DNA from: Clostridia bacterium
Lineage (GTDB): Bacteria > Bacillota > Peptococcia > DRI-13 > SM3-B62
DNA length: 64,000 nucleotides
NCBI GenBank assembly: GCA_018433675.1
Contig: JAHDQS010000003.1
Location: 32,493 to 96,492 of the forward strand
Reading direction: 5' to 3'
Every line of letters begins with the position of its first letter. The first letter of the stretch is position 1. The translations under genes and the position numbers were made by a program. The notes under the pieces were generated by a model, which searched no databases, had not been told where the DNA came from, and saw nothing but the letters and a program-made list of their open reading frames with translations. This document shows, piece after piece, positions 1-9,605 of the stretch.

Positions 1-442
1 CGAAAAAGGGCGCAAGAAAGAATCCCTTTATCCCTGCCTTGAGCCGGTCATTCAATTTCCCCAGCATCACCTTTGCACGATAATAAAAACCGCGTAAAAA
101 CCCGGATTCTTTTTCAGAAGCATCCAGAATACTGACAACTAACCCCATGCCAAAGGCATCCAGCACAGCCAGCCAGGATTTACCCCTATACCTGATATAT
201 AGGACGTATACCGCAAAATATGCCAATAAAAGAGAAAATATATCGTATAGCCTTAAAAACACTAAAATATGAACGATAACTATGGTCAGCAAGACACTGT
301 GAATGAGGCTGATAAAAACCTTATCTAGAAGGGTATTGTTGTCATTCTCAAAACGAATAGCCCGCATAGGCAGCAGAATAAAAAACAAAACGAAAACAAA
401 CGCCACCTTAAAAAGCATCCACAGATCAAAAACAATATCCAT
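1..442 (-). CDS. Membrane protein of the Pel-like operon, partial (runs off left edge)
   Basis: An ATG at 442 opens a reading frame that stays open to position 1, giving about 147 residues with no stop. Its start overlaps the stop of the upstream gene by one base (TAATG), so the two are translationally coupled. The visible part has a hydrophobic helix near residues 10-27, a second one or two around 50-85, and a basic segment (YIRYRGKSW) before a further hydrophobic stretch. I do not recognise a family. Its position as the last visible gene of the polysaccharide operon suggests a membrane role in polymer assembly or export, which is inference only. Confidence 0.7.
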   Translation of the reverse strand, partial: MDIVFDLWMLFKVAFVFVLFFILLPMRAIRFENDNNTLLDKVFISLIHSVLLTIVIVHILVFLRLYDIFSLLLAYFAVYVLYIRYRGKSWLAVLDAFGMGLVVSILDASEKESGFLRGFYYRAKVMLGKLNDRLKAGIKGFFLAPFF

Positions 443-2454
443 TAACAGCACCCCCGATAATTCCGCACCATTTGGGGGCTCAGAAATAATCCCCCCCAGA
501 GCTGCTCGCGTCGCTCTTCTTTAGATTGCGGCTGGTGGATATGCCATATTTTCAAATTATCGTCCTCATAATAAACGCTGATGTTGTCGTGCTTTTGACA
601 GTAAAGAAAGAGCCATTCCTCCAGCACTTCCATTTCCTTTATGCGCCTTTCATATATTTCACGCATACTCTCAAATTCGGTATCAAACACTTTCTTTTCC
701 TGATAGATAAAAATGTCAGGTGTTTCTAAAACCACATTTTCTCCATTCTCTATGCTGTATAGTTCTTCCGTTTCCGGATCATACCAACTGAGCCAATCCT
801 GCATCATTAAATGATACCCTGTCCCTAAGACCATGGCATACCCTTCCTCCTGGGAGACTATCATCCACTCGGTAGGACGAAAACCATTCCTGATACGCAA
901 ATATTGCTCTACCGCAGAATCATAATCCATCTTGTAGGGTATGATGGGTACCGGTCGCAGAAACACAACCAATGAAGCCAAAAGACCAAAAGATACCAAT
1001 ACCTCCGGCACCCTGTCTTTATAAAATGAAAGCACGCTACTTACAACATGGTATCCCATCCCGATTAGAACCGGAATCATCAACGCCCATAGTGTTCCGG
1101 AGCGGCTGGCAATCACCGTACTATTTGTTATCACTCCCCCATAACGGTAAAGACAAAAGGTTGCAACACCCAATAAGGCAAGATAAATGTAGGCTTGTTT
1201 TTCCCGCATGGAACGTCTGTTAAACATGAAATACAGCATCATCAGGACAATCGCCGCCAATGCAAAGTAATCCGTTACAATGAGCGCTGGGATACTGAAT
1301 GTGCTTTGGCTTATCAAATAATCGGCAGAAGAACCGTGGAAATCCTTACCCATCAACATGCCAATCGCGAGGGGCAGCAGGGCTAACATTACAGTGCCCA
1401 TTCCCATCAAACAAAGGTTTAATACTTTTTTGAAAATACCCTTACTTCGCAAAAGAGGCACCGTTAGTATTGCGATAAAAACACACAGTCCGGCAAAGGC
1501 AAAAGCAACAGTATGCACGAGCCCCATCACGCCCAACGCCGCGGAGGCTATCCAAAAATCCTCTTTCTCCCCTTGCCTCAGGTAACTCAGTAAATAATAA
1601 ATAAACGGGAAGATAAAAATAAAGGCAAACTCCTGTGAATTAGTTGAAGCCTGCCGTACCCAATCCAGATGCAGGTACATACCCAAGATGCCGAAGACAC
1701 CCCCGGATAAAATTCCGGGCATCCTACGTTTGGTCAAACCGGACACCAAACAATAAATCGCCAGAGTGGTAATAACCCCATTCAAAGGCCCTGTATACCT
1801 TAAAACATATAAGGCATCAATGCTGGTAAACTTATGGATAACGGCAAGTATAATATGGAACCCCTGGGGGTAAATACCGTCATGAAACAAAATCCTTCTG
1901 TTAATGTATTTCATCCAGGCTAAGGTCACATAAGCGTCGGACATGGCAGGCGCAGCATGGATAAAGGCATCGAGAAAACGCAAATACGCCGAATAAATAA
2001 GCATTACCGCAAACAAAAGCGTGGTTCCTGCCGCGGTAAAACCACCAAAGCAGCATCGTATCAGGCGATGGCAGCTTAACTTGAAATGATTAAGCCATCC
2101 CTTCAGAGCGTTTTTCAGGCCGCGTCTTCCTTCGGCATATTCAAAGATCCTGAGCTGCACATGAGACAACAGGTCATCCCATCCCTCCAGAGAGTTCCTT
2201 TTTATAAAGCTGTAAAGAAACATGACTATAAAAATAGCCAGCAGCGCCAAGAGTTCAAATAATTTAAGGAGTACAAGGAGATAACCTAAGATAATCAACA
2301 ACACAGTTATTTTGATATAATTCCTTGCCGCCCTATCGGTATATCCACCGTCCTGCCTGGTAAAAATAAGTCTGGGAATCACCAGAAAAACCAGTAAATA
2401 TGCAATGGCATAACTCAAAATGTGAATTGCTTGATTATCAAAAGCAGCATACAT
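442..2454 (-). CDS. Large polytopic membrane protein, GT-C glycosyltransferase-like
   Basis: A 670-residue protein with roughly a dozen hydrophobic helices spread from residue 10 to about 510, then a soluble C-terminal tail of about 150 residues. The layout, with a luminal-type loop after the early helices (SDAYVTLAWMKYINRRILFHDG, shortened here to its SDAY start), resembles GT-C glycosyltransferases, but no diagnostic motif is certain. It starts 15 bases after the pelG-like stop and is coupled to the next gene. In this operon it may add or modify sugars from lipid-linked donors. The family is unassigned, so the function is an inference from topology and context. Confidence 0.75.
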   Translation of the reverse strand: MYAAFDNQAIHILSYAIAYLLVFLVIPRLIFTRQDGGYTDRAARNYIKITVLLIILGYLLVLLKLFELLALLAIFIVMFLYSFIKRNSLEGWDDLLSHVQLRIFEYAEGRRGLKNALKGWLNHFKLSCHRLIRCCFGGFTAAGTTLLFAVMLIYSAYLRFLDAFIHAAPAMSDAYVTLAWMKYINRRILFHDGIYPQGFHIILAVIHKFTSIDALYVLRYTGPLNGVITTLAIYCLVSGLTKRRMPGILSGGVFGILGMYLHLDWVRQASTNSQEFAFIFIFPFIYYLLSYLRQGEKEDFWIASAALGVMGLVHTVAFAFAGLCVFIAILTVPLLRSKGIFKKVLNLCLMGMGTVMLALLPLAIGMLMGKDFHGSSADYLISQSTFSIPALIVTDYFALAAIVLMMLYFMFNRRSMREKQAYIYLALLGVATFCLYRYGGVITNSTVIASRSGTLWALMIPVLIGMGYHVVSSVLSFYKDRVPEVLVSFGLLASLVVFLRPVPIIPYKMDYDSAVEQYLRIRNGFRPTEWMIVSQEEGYAMVLGTGYHLMMQDWLSWYDPETEELYSIENGENVVLETPDIFIYQEKKVFDTEFESMREIYERRIKEMEVLEEWLFLYCQKHDNISVYYEDDNLKIWHIHQPQSKEERREQLWGGLFLSPQMVRNYRGCC

Positions 2455-2469
2455 CAGCGGTATTCCTCC

Positions 2470-4080
2470 TTAAGAAGCAGCATACAGGTAATAATCAAGC
2501 TTACCCAACACCTTCCGGACATACTTTGTGGAAAACGCCAAAAAAATGATTGCACCCGCTAAAAGCCCGAAAACAGCAAAATAGTAGTCAAACCAACGAC
2601 TCAAGGCAAATCCCACGATGAAATTACCGAGCAAGGCCGGGCCAATACTACGCAGAGCCATTTCCGGTTGAGACACGACAAACAAAATGAGGGCATTCAT
2701 CAACGCCACGCTCAATACAGCATAAGCCAATAACGCAACAATAAAAACCATTCTTATTTTACCGACGTTTATCAACTTGAATTTTTCTGCGAAAATAAGG
2801 AAATTCCCCAGATACCCTACTCCCCAGTAAATCAACAAGGCACTAGCTATGGAAATAAGAACTACTAATACCATTCTTTTGTAATAGAGTTTAAGGTACA
2901 GTCGGGACAAAAGATGTGTATCCCGGCTCATAAATTCCCTTTGGTATGCCTCCAGATTAATCGTCAACTCACTTACAACCACCTCGACAAACCCCATCGG
3001 CAAGATTAGCGCAAACAAAGCCAAATCAAGCCCCAACTCATAAGTGCCCCTGAACCAGATTATATAGGGCATATACATGTTGTTGGTAGACCAAGCAACG
3101 ATCCTATCCAAAAACAGAAAGGTAAAATACAAAATGCCATATGAGAAATACGGCAATGTGGTGTAAATGGTAATGGAAGTTCTGGGCAAGGCGGGAACAA
3201 TCCCTCTTTCCATTTTCTTTTCAGCTGCGGAAAAAAAGTAAACTGACAATATTATCGACATTAAAGATACTACGCTTAAAGCAATGGCTTGGGCAAAAAT
3301 GATATTCATCTCCAGCAGGCCAAAAAACACAAAAACGAATCCAATCCCGGCAACCAGCAATAATGAAAAAACCAATTCCTTTTTCAAGACATACATAACT
3401 GTCACCGAAAGCCAGATAGCACTCAAAAAGAAAAAATACAAAAGAACGATGTTGCTTACTCGACTGGGGAACACGCCGAAAAAGAGATTAAATACCATAA
3501 ATACCGCTGAAATAGCAAGACAAATCACAAAACCTGCCTTGATAAACTTAAAAGTAATCTTACGTGCCATATTATAATAACTTTGGCCTATATAGAAAAA
3601 GCCCCTCCTGGCAATGGCTTGCATGAAGCCACCCGCCACCATGAAGCTCATGACTGTACCAATCGCAATTCCCGTGGCTAATTCCAGTGATAAATACTCG
3701 TAAGACCACAGTGAATATTCAAGTATCAGCATTGAAAAGATAGAAATCGCCATGGGGAAAGCAAACACCGTACCCCTTAGAAAGCTTCGTCCAACCATTA
3801 GCAAGTACAATAGCGGGCTTAACCTTTCCCCTTTTTGAAATGAACCTGCCACAACTCCCTTATGAGCAAGTTCCCAGAGCTCCGAAGCCAAAGAAAACAC
3901 ATTTTCGGCACCGTACTCCTCTGCCGCCCTATTGTCGTTCCAGCCCTTCGCCTCCAGAATAGCTGTTATTTCATAACGATCAAGGGGTTGTCCGCGATTT
4001 TGCAGTGTTTCATTTAATAAATCCTCGATTTTTTTACCGCGTTCTCTTTGTTCTCCATCGCCAGTAAACCTCTTGCTCAC
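2470..4080 (-). CDS. pelG: PelG-like exopolysaccharide export membrane protein
   Basis: A 536-residue protein with about 12 membrane helices, resembling PelG, the MATE/MOP-type inner-membrane partner of PelF in Pel polysaccharide export. A segment near residues 310-330 (PYFSYGILYFTFLFLDRIVAW) matches the family's characteristic loop-helix. Unlike usual PelG there is a soluble N-terminal extension of about 90 residues before the first helix. The ATG overlaps the stop of the preceding coiled-coil gene by four bases. PelF lies three genes upstream in the same operon, which supports the call. It would act in the cytoplasmic membrane, moving the growing polymer outward. Confidence 0.8.
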   Translation of the reverse strand: MSKRFTGDGEQRERGKKIEDLLNETLQNRGQPLDRYEITAILEAKGWNDNRAAEEYGAENVFSLASELWELAHKGVVAGSFQKGERLSPLLYLLMVGRSFLRGTVFAFPMAISIFSMLILEYSLWSYEYLSLELATGIAIGTVMSFMVAGGFMQAIARRGFFYIGQSYYNMARKITFKFIKAGFVICLAISAVFMVFNLFFGVFPSRVSNIVLLYFFFLSAIWLSVTVMYVLKKELVFSLLLVAGIGFVFVFFGLLEMNIIFAQAIALSVVSLMSIILSVYFFSAAEKKMERGIVPALPRTSITIYTTLPYFSYGILYFTFLFLDRIVAWSTNNMYMPYIIWFRGTYELGLDLALFALILPMGFVEVVVSELTINLEAYQREFMSRDTHLLSRLYLKLYYKRMVLVVLISIASALLIYWGVGYLGNFLIFAEKFKLINVGKIRMVFIVALLAYAVLSVALMNALILFVVSQPEMALRSIGPALLGNFIVGFALSRWFDYYFAVFGLLAGAIIFLAFSTKYVRKVLGKLDYYLYAAS

Positions 4081-5102
4081 TCTTTCATCCCCGGAAGAAG
4101 CATATTTACGATCAGTTCGGGCAGTTTGCCATCCGTTTCTGCTTTTTCTATCACTTCCACGGTTATCACGTCACCCTCGGTTACAATAGTCTGTCCGTTT
4201 TTATCGAGCAATTCCTTTCCGGCAATTTTACCCACTATGTACTTATGTCTGATACCCTCTATTTGGGCCTCCACTGCCGGACTTTTAACTGCTGCTGTTT
4301 TTTCCGGCTGCCGTATTTCTTCTCTTTCACTTTTCTCAAAAACCGCTTCCTTTTTCATCGCAGGCTTAATTTCTTCCTCTATTTCCCTACGACTATCCCC
4401 CTCATACTCGCGAAAAGAGCTTTCTTTTGACAAAATACCGTCAATATTATCCCAAAAACCCGGGAACCCACTATCATCATAGGTATAGCATCCGTCATAA
4501 ATCCCACGCCGTATAAAAGATCCGTCTGCCGTCATTTCATTCCGATTTACAGAACTTTTTCTGACGTTAACGGCCTTTTCACTGACTGCTTCCCGTAAGG
4601 GCATTTTTTTCTCCGCAGCCGGAATGATTTTTCCAACGATTCTTCCTGCTTTCTGCCTTTCTTTCTCTTTTTTTCTTTGTTCTTTTTCTCTTTTTAAGAT
4701 GGTTATATCCTCTGATAACGCTTCAAGCTGCCTTTTTATTCCCAAGATGGTATTCTCAATTTCCGGAATACCTTCCAGACTGATTCCTTTGGCTTTTTGG
4801 GCACGCAAAACAATGCTTTCCGCCTCTTTTTCCGCATCATGCAGCAACAAAGCAACGGCGCTTTTCGTCCTCTCCAAAGCCATCCGGGAAAACTCGCCTA
4901 TTCTTGCTTGTTTTTCCTTCCTTGTCGCAAGCTGCTCGAGTTCTCTGGTCAGACCGTCCCGTTTGCGATAACATCCCTCTATTTCCTGCCTTTGTTCAGC
5001 AAGGGCGGCCATATGACATTTATTCAGATTTTCAAGATACTTGTCAACCTGTTTAACGTTTAATCCCAAAATCCTTTTTGGGATTTTGCCGTCCCTAATC
5101 AT
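4077..5102 (-). CDS. Coiled-coil protein with DivIVA-like N-terminus
   Basis: A 341-residue, highly charged protein. The N-terminus (KRILGLNVKQVDKYLENL) resembles the membrane-curvature-sensing N-terminal segment of DivIVA/GpsB proteins. Residues 30-155 form a long predicted coiled coil with heptads rich in Glu and Lys. A low-complexity charged linker follows, and the last 60 residues (from KYIVGKIAGKELLDKNG) form a small beta-rich domain I cannot name. It overlaps both neighbours by a few bases, so it is co-translated with the Pel-like genes. It may position the export machinery at the membrane. That role is inferred and the family is not known to me. Confidence 0.75.
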   Translation of the reverse strand: MIRDGKIPKRILGLNVKQVDKYLENLNKCHMAALAEQRQEIEGCYRKRDGLTRELEQLATRKEKQARIGEFSRMALERTKSAVALLLHDAEKEAESIVLRAQKAKGISLEGIPEIENTILGIKRQLEALSEDITILKREKEQRKKEKERQKAGRIVGKIIPAAEKKMPLREAVSEKAVNVRKSSVNRNEMTADGSFIRRGIYDGCYTYDDSGFPGFWDNIDGILSKESSFREYEGDSRREIEEEIKPAMKKEAVFEKSEREEIRQPEKTAAVKSPAVEAQIEGIRHKYIVGKIAGKELLDKNGQTIVTEGDVITVEVIEKAETDGKLPELIVNMLLPGMKE

Positions 5103-5493
5103 CTTTTAACTCCTCCACATCCTTACTGCATTTCTGTATGGTATCAAGTATTTCTTGCGTCAATTCATCCAGTACCTTTTTGAACTCCGCGTTTTTTTCC
5201 GTATCCTTTTCTATACCTTCAGCCTGCTTAACCGCTTGATAAACCTTCTCGGTCGCTTTAAAATGCGCCTTCCCTATTAATCCTGTTATTTCAGCATTAA
5301 ACTGTTCGTACCTTTGCAATTCTTCCTCTGCCCTTTTGGTCTCCTCCTGCAGCCTGACAATTTCTCCATTCACCTGCAATAACTCGACCTGCAACAAATC
5401 TTTGCTTCTTTCATAATGCTGGTCCATACGATCAATTCTGTCGGAAACAGCAACCGGCTTGTATCCAATCAACGAGCGGGAAAATTTCTTCAC
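5095..5493 (-). CDS. Small coiled-coil protein with DivIVA-like start
   Basis: A 132-residue protein, almost entirely alpha-helical and charged. It opens with RSLIGYKPVAVSDRIDRM, which looks like the DivIVA-type N-terminal anchor, then a continuous coiled coil from about residue 28 to the end. It starts 12 bases after the pelF stop, following GAGGAGGAACAG, and overlaps the next coiled-coil gene by eight bases. Two consecutive DivIVA-like proteins inside a polysaccharide operon suggest paired scaffold proteins. No enzymatic motif is visible. Confidence 0.75.
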   Translation of the reverse strand: MKKFSRSLIGYKPVAVSDRIDRMDQHYERSKDLLQVELLQVNGEIVRLQEETKRAEEELQRYEQFNAEITGLIGKAHFKATEKVYQAVKQAEGIEKDTEKNAEFKKVLDELTQEILDTIQKCSKDVEELKDD

Positions 5494-5505
5494 TGCTGTT
5501 CCTCC

Positions 5506-7251
5506 TCACGCTATTCTCCTGGCTTCCAAGAGCCTCCCTATAGCTTCTGCCTTCTCTAATTCCAAAAAGGACTTGTCGTACTCGCCTAAATTGTTATAGG
5601 CCATGGCAATCTCCGTCAAAATTACCGGTACGGCCGGGGTATCTGGAAGTTCAGCGGCAGCCATCCTAAACTGTCTGACAGCTTCCCGCCAGTAACCAAT
5701 AGCTGCAAATGCATATCCTTTCTCTGCCAACAGTTTTTGCTTTTTAACCTTCATAACGAGAGCTTCCAGTTCACCCGGGGCGCTTTGAGCCAGTCTTTGA
5801 TAGCTCCTCAGGTATAGGTCAAGCACTCTCTCTATTGTAAAATAGTTCAAAGCCCTCTCCCGGGCTTCAGCCCCAAGTTTCAAACGCATCTCATCATTTG
5901 CCAGAAGGACCGTGATCGCTTCCGCGAGCTGGCGCGGTTCACCGGGATTTGTCAGAAAACCCGTATCCCCCAGTGCTTCCTTAATTCCTCCCACATCTGT
6001 TGCTACAATGGCCTTTCCTACCATCATTGCTTCAACCACCGAATAGGGAAACGCCTCTGAAATACTGGATAAAGCAATTACGTCTCCGCTCCGATAGGCT
6101 GTGGGAACATCATCCGTGTGCCCGGCAAAAATGAAGGTTTCCTCCAATTGCAGTTCCTTTACCAGCTTTCTGCACTCTTCGTAATATACGGGGACAGAAA
6201 CAGAGCCGTATAAAACAAATCTGACCTCCGGTATCTTCTCCTTGACAAAAACCGCTGATCTGATCATGGTCATAATATCCTTCACCGGGTCGATTCTGGC
6301 AACCGCCACAACAGTCGGATATCTGTTCTTGTGAAAAGTCCTTTGCGGCGAAAACAATTCCTTGTCCACGCCGTTATATATAACCTTAATGTTTTCTTGA
6401 GGTACTCCAAATTCTTTTTCCCATCTCGTGTTATATTCGCAAACGGGTGATACCTGATCGGCAAAGGTATAATTGAGCATAACCACAGAATGAATCATCC
6501 TCATTAAAAAGGTGTTTAAAAATGTGGGGTATCCCCTTTTCCCTAAGGAAAGATACTGTTCCCTCAGATAGACACCGTGTTCCGTCAACAAAAACGGGGT
6601 TTTGTTCTGCTCCTTCGCCAGCACACACGGAACACCGCAAAAAGCCGCTGCTGCGGAGTGCGAAACATCAACCTTCGGTACGGGAGTATTTAAAATATTA
6701 AAGAACCGATAAATCCATCCCAGGCTCTGAATAACCGAAAACACACTGGGATCTTCAAAATCCCTGTGCCCTTCTCCGGCACGTGCCATCACAATTTTCC
6801 TAAAAACATCCCAGGTCAGCTCCGACTTGAAGCTCATCCTATAATCGTATTGCTGGAAATATCTATTCAACTCACTTAAAACAATAGCCAGCCTTTGCGG
6901 GTTTTTTTCTTCATTGAGAAACTCGTCGACCAACTCGACAAAAAGCGGAAGAAAATCGCCACGGATAACCTGATCGACCGTCATCTTTTTCCCGACATAA
7001 ACCTGGGAAAAAGGCGTCGTCAAATGCTCACTGGGCTCTTCTGTTCCCCAAAGGGGTACCTTAATCAAGCCGGCTCCCGCAGGAAGTCTAAACTTCTGCG
7101 TAACAAAAGGATTCATGATTATACTATATATAGTGTAATCAACGGTCGGCAACCTGTGTGTCAAAATATCACACCAGGTACTTACCCCACCCTGATGATA
7201 TGGATATGTACCTTCTGTGGCCAACATAACTTTCAGTTTATTATTCATCAT
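5506..7251 (-). CDS. pelF: PelF-like GT4 glycosyltransferase
   Basis: A 581-residue cytosolic glycosyltransferase. The N-terminus (LATEGTYPYHQGGVSTWC) is the hallmark of the PelF family. The GT4 donor domain carries KVIYNGVDKELF and the E-x7-E element in SEAFPYSVVEAM followed by ATDVGGIKEAL. PelF family members use UDP-sugars to build the Pel polymer. Residues after about 500 form one or two TPR-like helical pairs (GYWREAVRQFRMAAAELP; AYNNLGEYDKSFLELEKAE), which may be a docking surface for partners. It is the first gene of the minus-strand operon, preceded by a GGTGATAT ribosome-binding site. An ATG one codon later is equally possible. Confidence 0.88.
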   Translation of the reverse strand: MMNNKLKVMLATEGTYPYHQGGVSTWCDILTHRLPTVDYTIYSIIMNPFVTQKFRLPAGAGLIKVPLWGTEEPSEHLTTPFSQVYVGKKMTVDQVIRGDFLPLFVELVDEFLNEEKNPQRLAIVLSELNRYFQQYDYRMSFKSELTWDVFRKIVMARAGEGHRDFEDPSVFSVIQSLGWIYRFFNILNTPVPKVDVSHSAAAAFCGVPCVLAKEQNKTPFLLTEHGVYLREQYLSLGKRGYPTFLNTFLMRMIHSVVMLNYTFADQVSPVCEYNTRWEKEFGVPQENIKVIYNGVDKELFSPQRTFHKNRYPTVVAVARIDPVKDIMTMIRSAVFVKEKIPEVRFVLYGSVSVPVYYEECRKLVKELQLEETFIFAGHTDDVPTAYRSGDVIALSSISEAFPYSVVEAMMVGKAIVATDVGGIKEALGDTGFLTNPGEPRQLAEAITVLLANDEMRLKLGAEARERALNYFTIERVLDLYLRSYQRLAQSAPGELEALVMKVKKQKLLAEKGYAFAAIGYWREAVRQFRMAAAELPDTPAVPVILTEIAMAYNNLGEYDKSFLELEKAEAIGRLLEARRIA

Positions 7252-7512
7252 ATATCACCAAATTAATTTCTTTTGTGACAAACATTCATACAATTCAAGC
7301 TCTTGTTTCTATATTAATATACACTTTACTACTTTTCACAATCAGATTATATCAGATGTTTACATTGCAGGCAAATTATTTGTCTTTATTTACTTGATCT
7401 ATATATTTTTTCGCATCACCTATGTTTTTACCTGATTTTTTTCAGGAAATACGTTAAAATTAATGTGCTTGCTTTATTCAAATTAATCTTCATCATGAAA
7501 TGAGGTATAAAC
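7252..7512. promoter_or_regulatory. Divergent intergenic region between pelF-like operon and galE
   Basis: This AT-rich spacer holds the promoters of the leftward Pel-like operon and the rightward galE gene. A short CCTGA-T6-TCAGG hairpin lies at about 7431-7446. A GAGGTATAAAC ribosome-binding site precedes galE. I see no convincing operator or riboswitch. Confidence 0.45.
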
Positions 7513-8502
7513 ATGAAAACAATACTAGTAACAGGCGGTGCCGGTTATATTGGCAGTCATGTTGTTAAAATGCTTGGAGAAGCCGGATACGAAGTGATCG
7601 TCTATGATGACCTTTCAACCGGCCATGAATGGGCTGTACTATCCGGCAGGATGGTTCGCGGCAATATCAATGATACTGTCAAATTACAGGAACTTTTACA
7701 GCAATATAATATTGATGCAGTTATACATTTTGCGGCGCATATCATCGTCCCCGAATCTGTCGGCAACCCGCTCAAGTATTACCTCAACAACGTCATGGGC
7801 ACTTTAAATCTTCTGAACGTCTTAAAACAATGTAAAATTGATAAATTTATTTTTTCTTCTACAGCCGCCGTTTACGGCATTCCCAGCATAATCCCTGTTG
7901 CTGAAGAAACCCCTTTATCCCCAATCAATCCATACGGCAGAGGGAAAGCAATGATTGAACAGGTTTTGTCAGACCTTTCTTTCTCCAATGAGATAGATTA
8001 CGTCACTTTGCGTTACTTCAACGTAGCCGGGGCAGATCCCGCAGGAAGAATTGGGGAAGGAAAGCCTGATGCTACCCACCTGATAACTATGGCCTTGCGC
8101 ACTGCCGCCGGTCTGTGTCCCCATCTGGACGTTTTCGGCACTGACTATCCGACCTTTGATGGAACCTGCATCAGAGACTACATACATGTGGTAGATTTAG
8201 CAAGCGCCCATCTTAAAGCACTGGAATACTTATTTAACGGAGGAAAAAGCGATGTTTTCAACTGCGGTTACGGTAAAGGGTATTCCGTCCTAGAGGTTAT
8301 TACAGCGGCAAAAGAAATAACCGGCAATAATTTCCAGGTCAATTACACCGGACGGCGCCCCGGAGATCCTCCCGTTCTGATTGCCGACTGCGAGAAAATA
8401 GGGAATATCCTGAGCTGGCAACCGTCACACAATGATTTGCATCATATCATCGAAACAGCCTGGAACTGGGAAAAAACACGAATCGCGCGATACAACGGCT
8501 AA
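7513..8502 (+). CDS. galE: UDP-glucose 4-epimerase
   Basis: A 329-residue extended short-chain dehydrogenase of normal GalE length. It interconverts UDP-glucose and UDP-galactose (or the N-acetyl forms) using bound NAD. The N-terminal Rossmann motif is TGGAGYIGSHV, the catalytic serine-rich segment is FSSTAAVYG, and the YxxxK pair is in NPYGRGK. RYFNVAGADP and CIRDYIHVVDLA are conserved GalE segments. It sits divergently next to the Pel-like operon and plausibly supplies its nucleotide sugar, since Pel polymers contain galactosamine-type sugars in characterised species. That pairing is inference. Confidence 0.95.
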   Translation: MKTILVTGGAGYIGSHVVKMLGEAGYEVIVYDDLSTGHEWAVLSGRMVRGNINDTVKLQELLQQYNIDAVIHFAAHIIVPESVGNPLKYYLNNVMGTLNLLNVLKQCKIDKFIFSSTAAVYGIPSIIPVAEETPLSPINPYGRGKAMIEQVLSDLSFSNEIDYVTLRYFNVAGADPAGRIGEGKPDATHLITMALRTAAGLCPHLDVFGTDYPTFDGTCIRDYIHVVDLASAHLKALEYLFNGGKSDVFNCGYGKGYSVLEVITAAKEITGNNFQVNYTGRRPGDPPVLIADCEKIGNILSWQPSHNDLHHIIETAWNWEKTRIARYNG

Positions 8503-8595
8503 ACTCACGACATAACAAGTTTCATAGCATACCACTCATGGCACACCAATCCTTGATATAATTAGCTGTTCCTGTTAGAATATTTTATAAAGAAG

Positions 8596-8648
8596 AAGCC
8601 GCCTTACACATGGTCTCATTATAAGTATGAACAGGTTACATGCGGCTT
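8596..8648 (+). terminator. Weak hairpin between galE and degV
   Basis: AAGCCGC (8596-8602) can pair with GCGGCTT (8642-8648), which is followed by TT. The loop is 39 bases, so this is a poor terminator and may instead be part of the degV leader. Confidence 0.3.
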
Positions 8649-8666
8649 TTGAGGAGGGATTTAAAA

Positions 8667-9533
8667 ATGAAACCTGTCATTATTACCGATACATCCACTG
8701 ATCTGCCGCGGGAATACATTGATGAAAACGCTATTCCCTATCTTGGCTTGACGGTTCACTTTCAAGGCCAAGAAACAGAAGAAGATTTCGGCAAGACATT
8801 AGAATACGAAGAATTCTACCAAGCTGTCCGGGACGGAGAAATGCCGACTACCTCTCAAATAAACGTAACTGCCTACTACAACCTTTTTAAGGAGTACCTC
8901 CTGCAAGGGCGACCGATAATATATATCGGGTTCTCCTCCGCTCTCAGCGGTAGTGTTGGCAGCGCCTTCGTTGCAAAAAAAATGCTCAACGATGAGATAC
9001 CAGATGGCGACTTAACAGTGATCGACAGCAAATGTGCCTCTCTTGGTCAAGGTTTGCTCGTACATCTGGCATATGAAATGTTAAAGGATGGAAAAAGCAA
9101 AGAAGAAATTGTGACACGGGTTAATGAAACAATATTAAGAATCAACCACTTCTTCACCGTCGATTCTCTCGATCACCTTAAACGTGGGGGTCGTATCAGC
9201 TCAACAGCCGCTATGGTCGGCTCAATCTTGAACATCAAGCCTATCCTTTATGTCAATGACGAAGGAAGACTCGTTCCTCATTCAAAGGTACAGGGCCGCA
9301 AGAAATCCCTCAGAGCCCTGGCCGATTTGCTGGAAGAAAGGATAGAAAACCCGGAAAATCAAGTCATAGCCATCAGCCATGGTGACTGTCTGGATGATGC
9401 CCTTTACCTCAAGGATATCTTATGTAAGAAATTTACTTTTAAGGATGTCATCATTAATTATGTCGGACCCGTTATCGGTGCCCACTCAGGTCCTGGCACC
9501 GTTGCCCTTTTCTTTACGGGCAAGAGCAGATAA
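8667..9533 (+). CDS. DegV family fatty-acid-binding protein
   Basis: A 288-residue DegV protein. Members bind a fatty acid and in Gram-positive bacteria some (FakB) present it to the kinase FakA. The N-terminus IITDTSTDLP, the SALSGSVGSA segment and the LDHLKRGGRISS segment are family signatures. I chose the ATG at 8667 because GAGGAGGGA lies seven bases before it; an in-frame ATG at 8640 lacks such a site. No fakA-like gene is adjacent, so this is a stand-alone copy, and its ligand cannot be told from sequence. Confidence 0.92.
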   Translation: MKPVIITDTSTDLPREYIDENAIPYLGLTVHFQGQETEEDFGKTLEYEEFYQAVRDGEMPTTSQINVTAYYNLFKEYLLQGRPIIYIGFSSALSGSVGSAFVAKKMLNDEIPDGDLTVIDSKCASLGQGLLVHLAYEMLKDGKSKEEIVTRVNETILRINHFFTVDSLDHLKRGGRISSTAAMVGSILNIKPILYVNDEGRLVPHSKVQGRKKSLRALADLLEERIENPENQVIAISHGDCLDDALYLKDILCKKFTFKDVIINYVGPVIGAHSGPGTVALFFTGKSR

Positions 9534-9567
9534 ACGAGAGATTATGCCCATGCCGTGCGCACAATCT

Positions 9568-9605
9568 AAAAGCTGTACCGAAAAATTTTCGGTACAGCTT
9601 TTTCT
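9568..9605 (+). terminator. Rho-independent terminator after degV-like gene
   Basis: AAAGCTGTACCG (9569-9580) pairs with CGGTACAGCTTT (9590-9601), with a short AAAAATTTT loop and a T-rich tail. The near-perfect symmetry means it could also stop the converging ABC-transporter operon. Confidence 0.85.
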
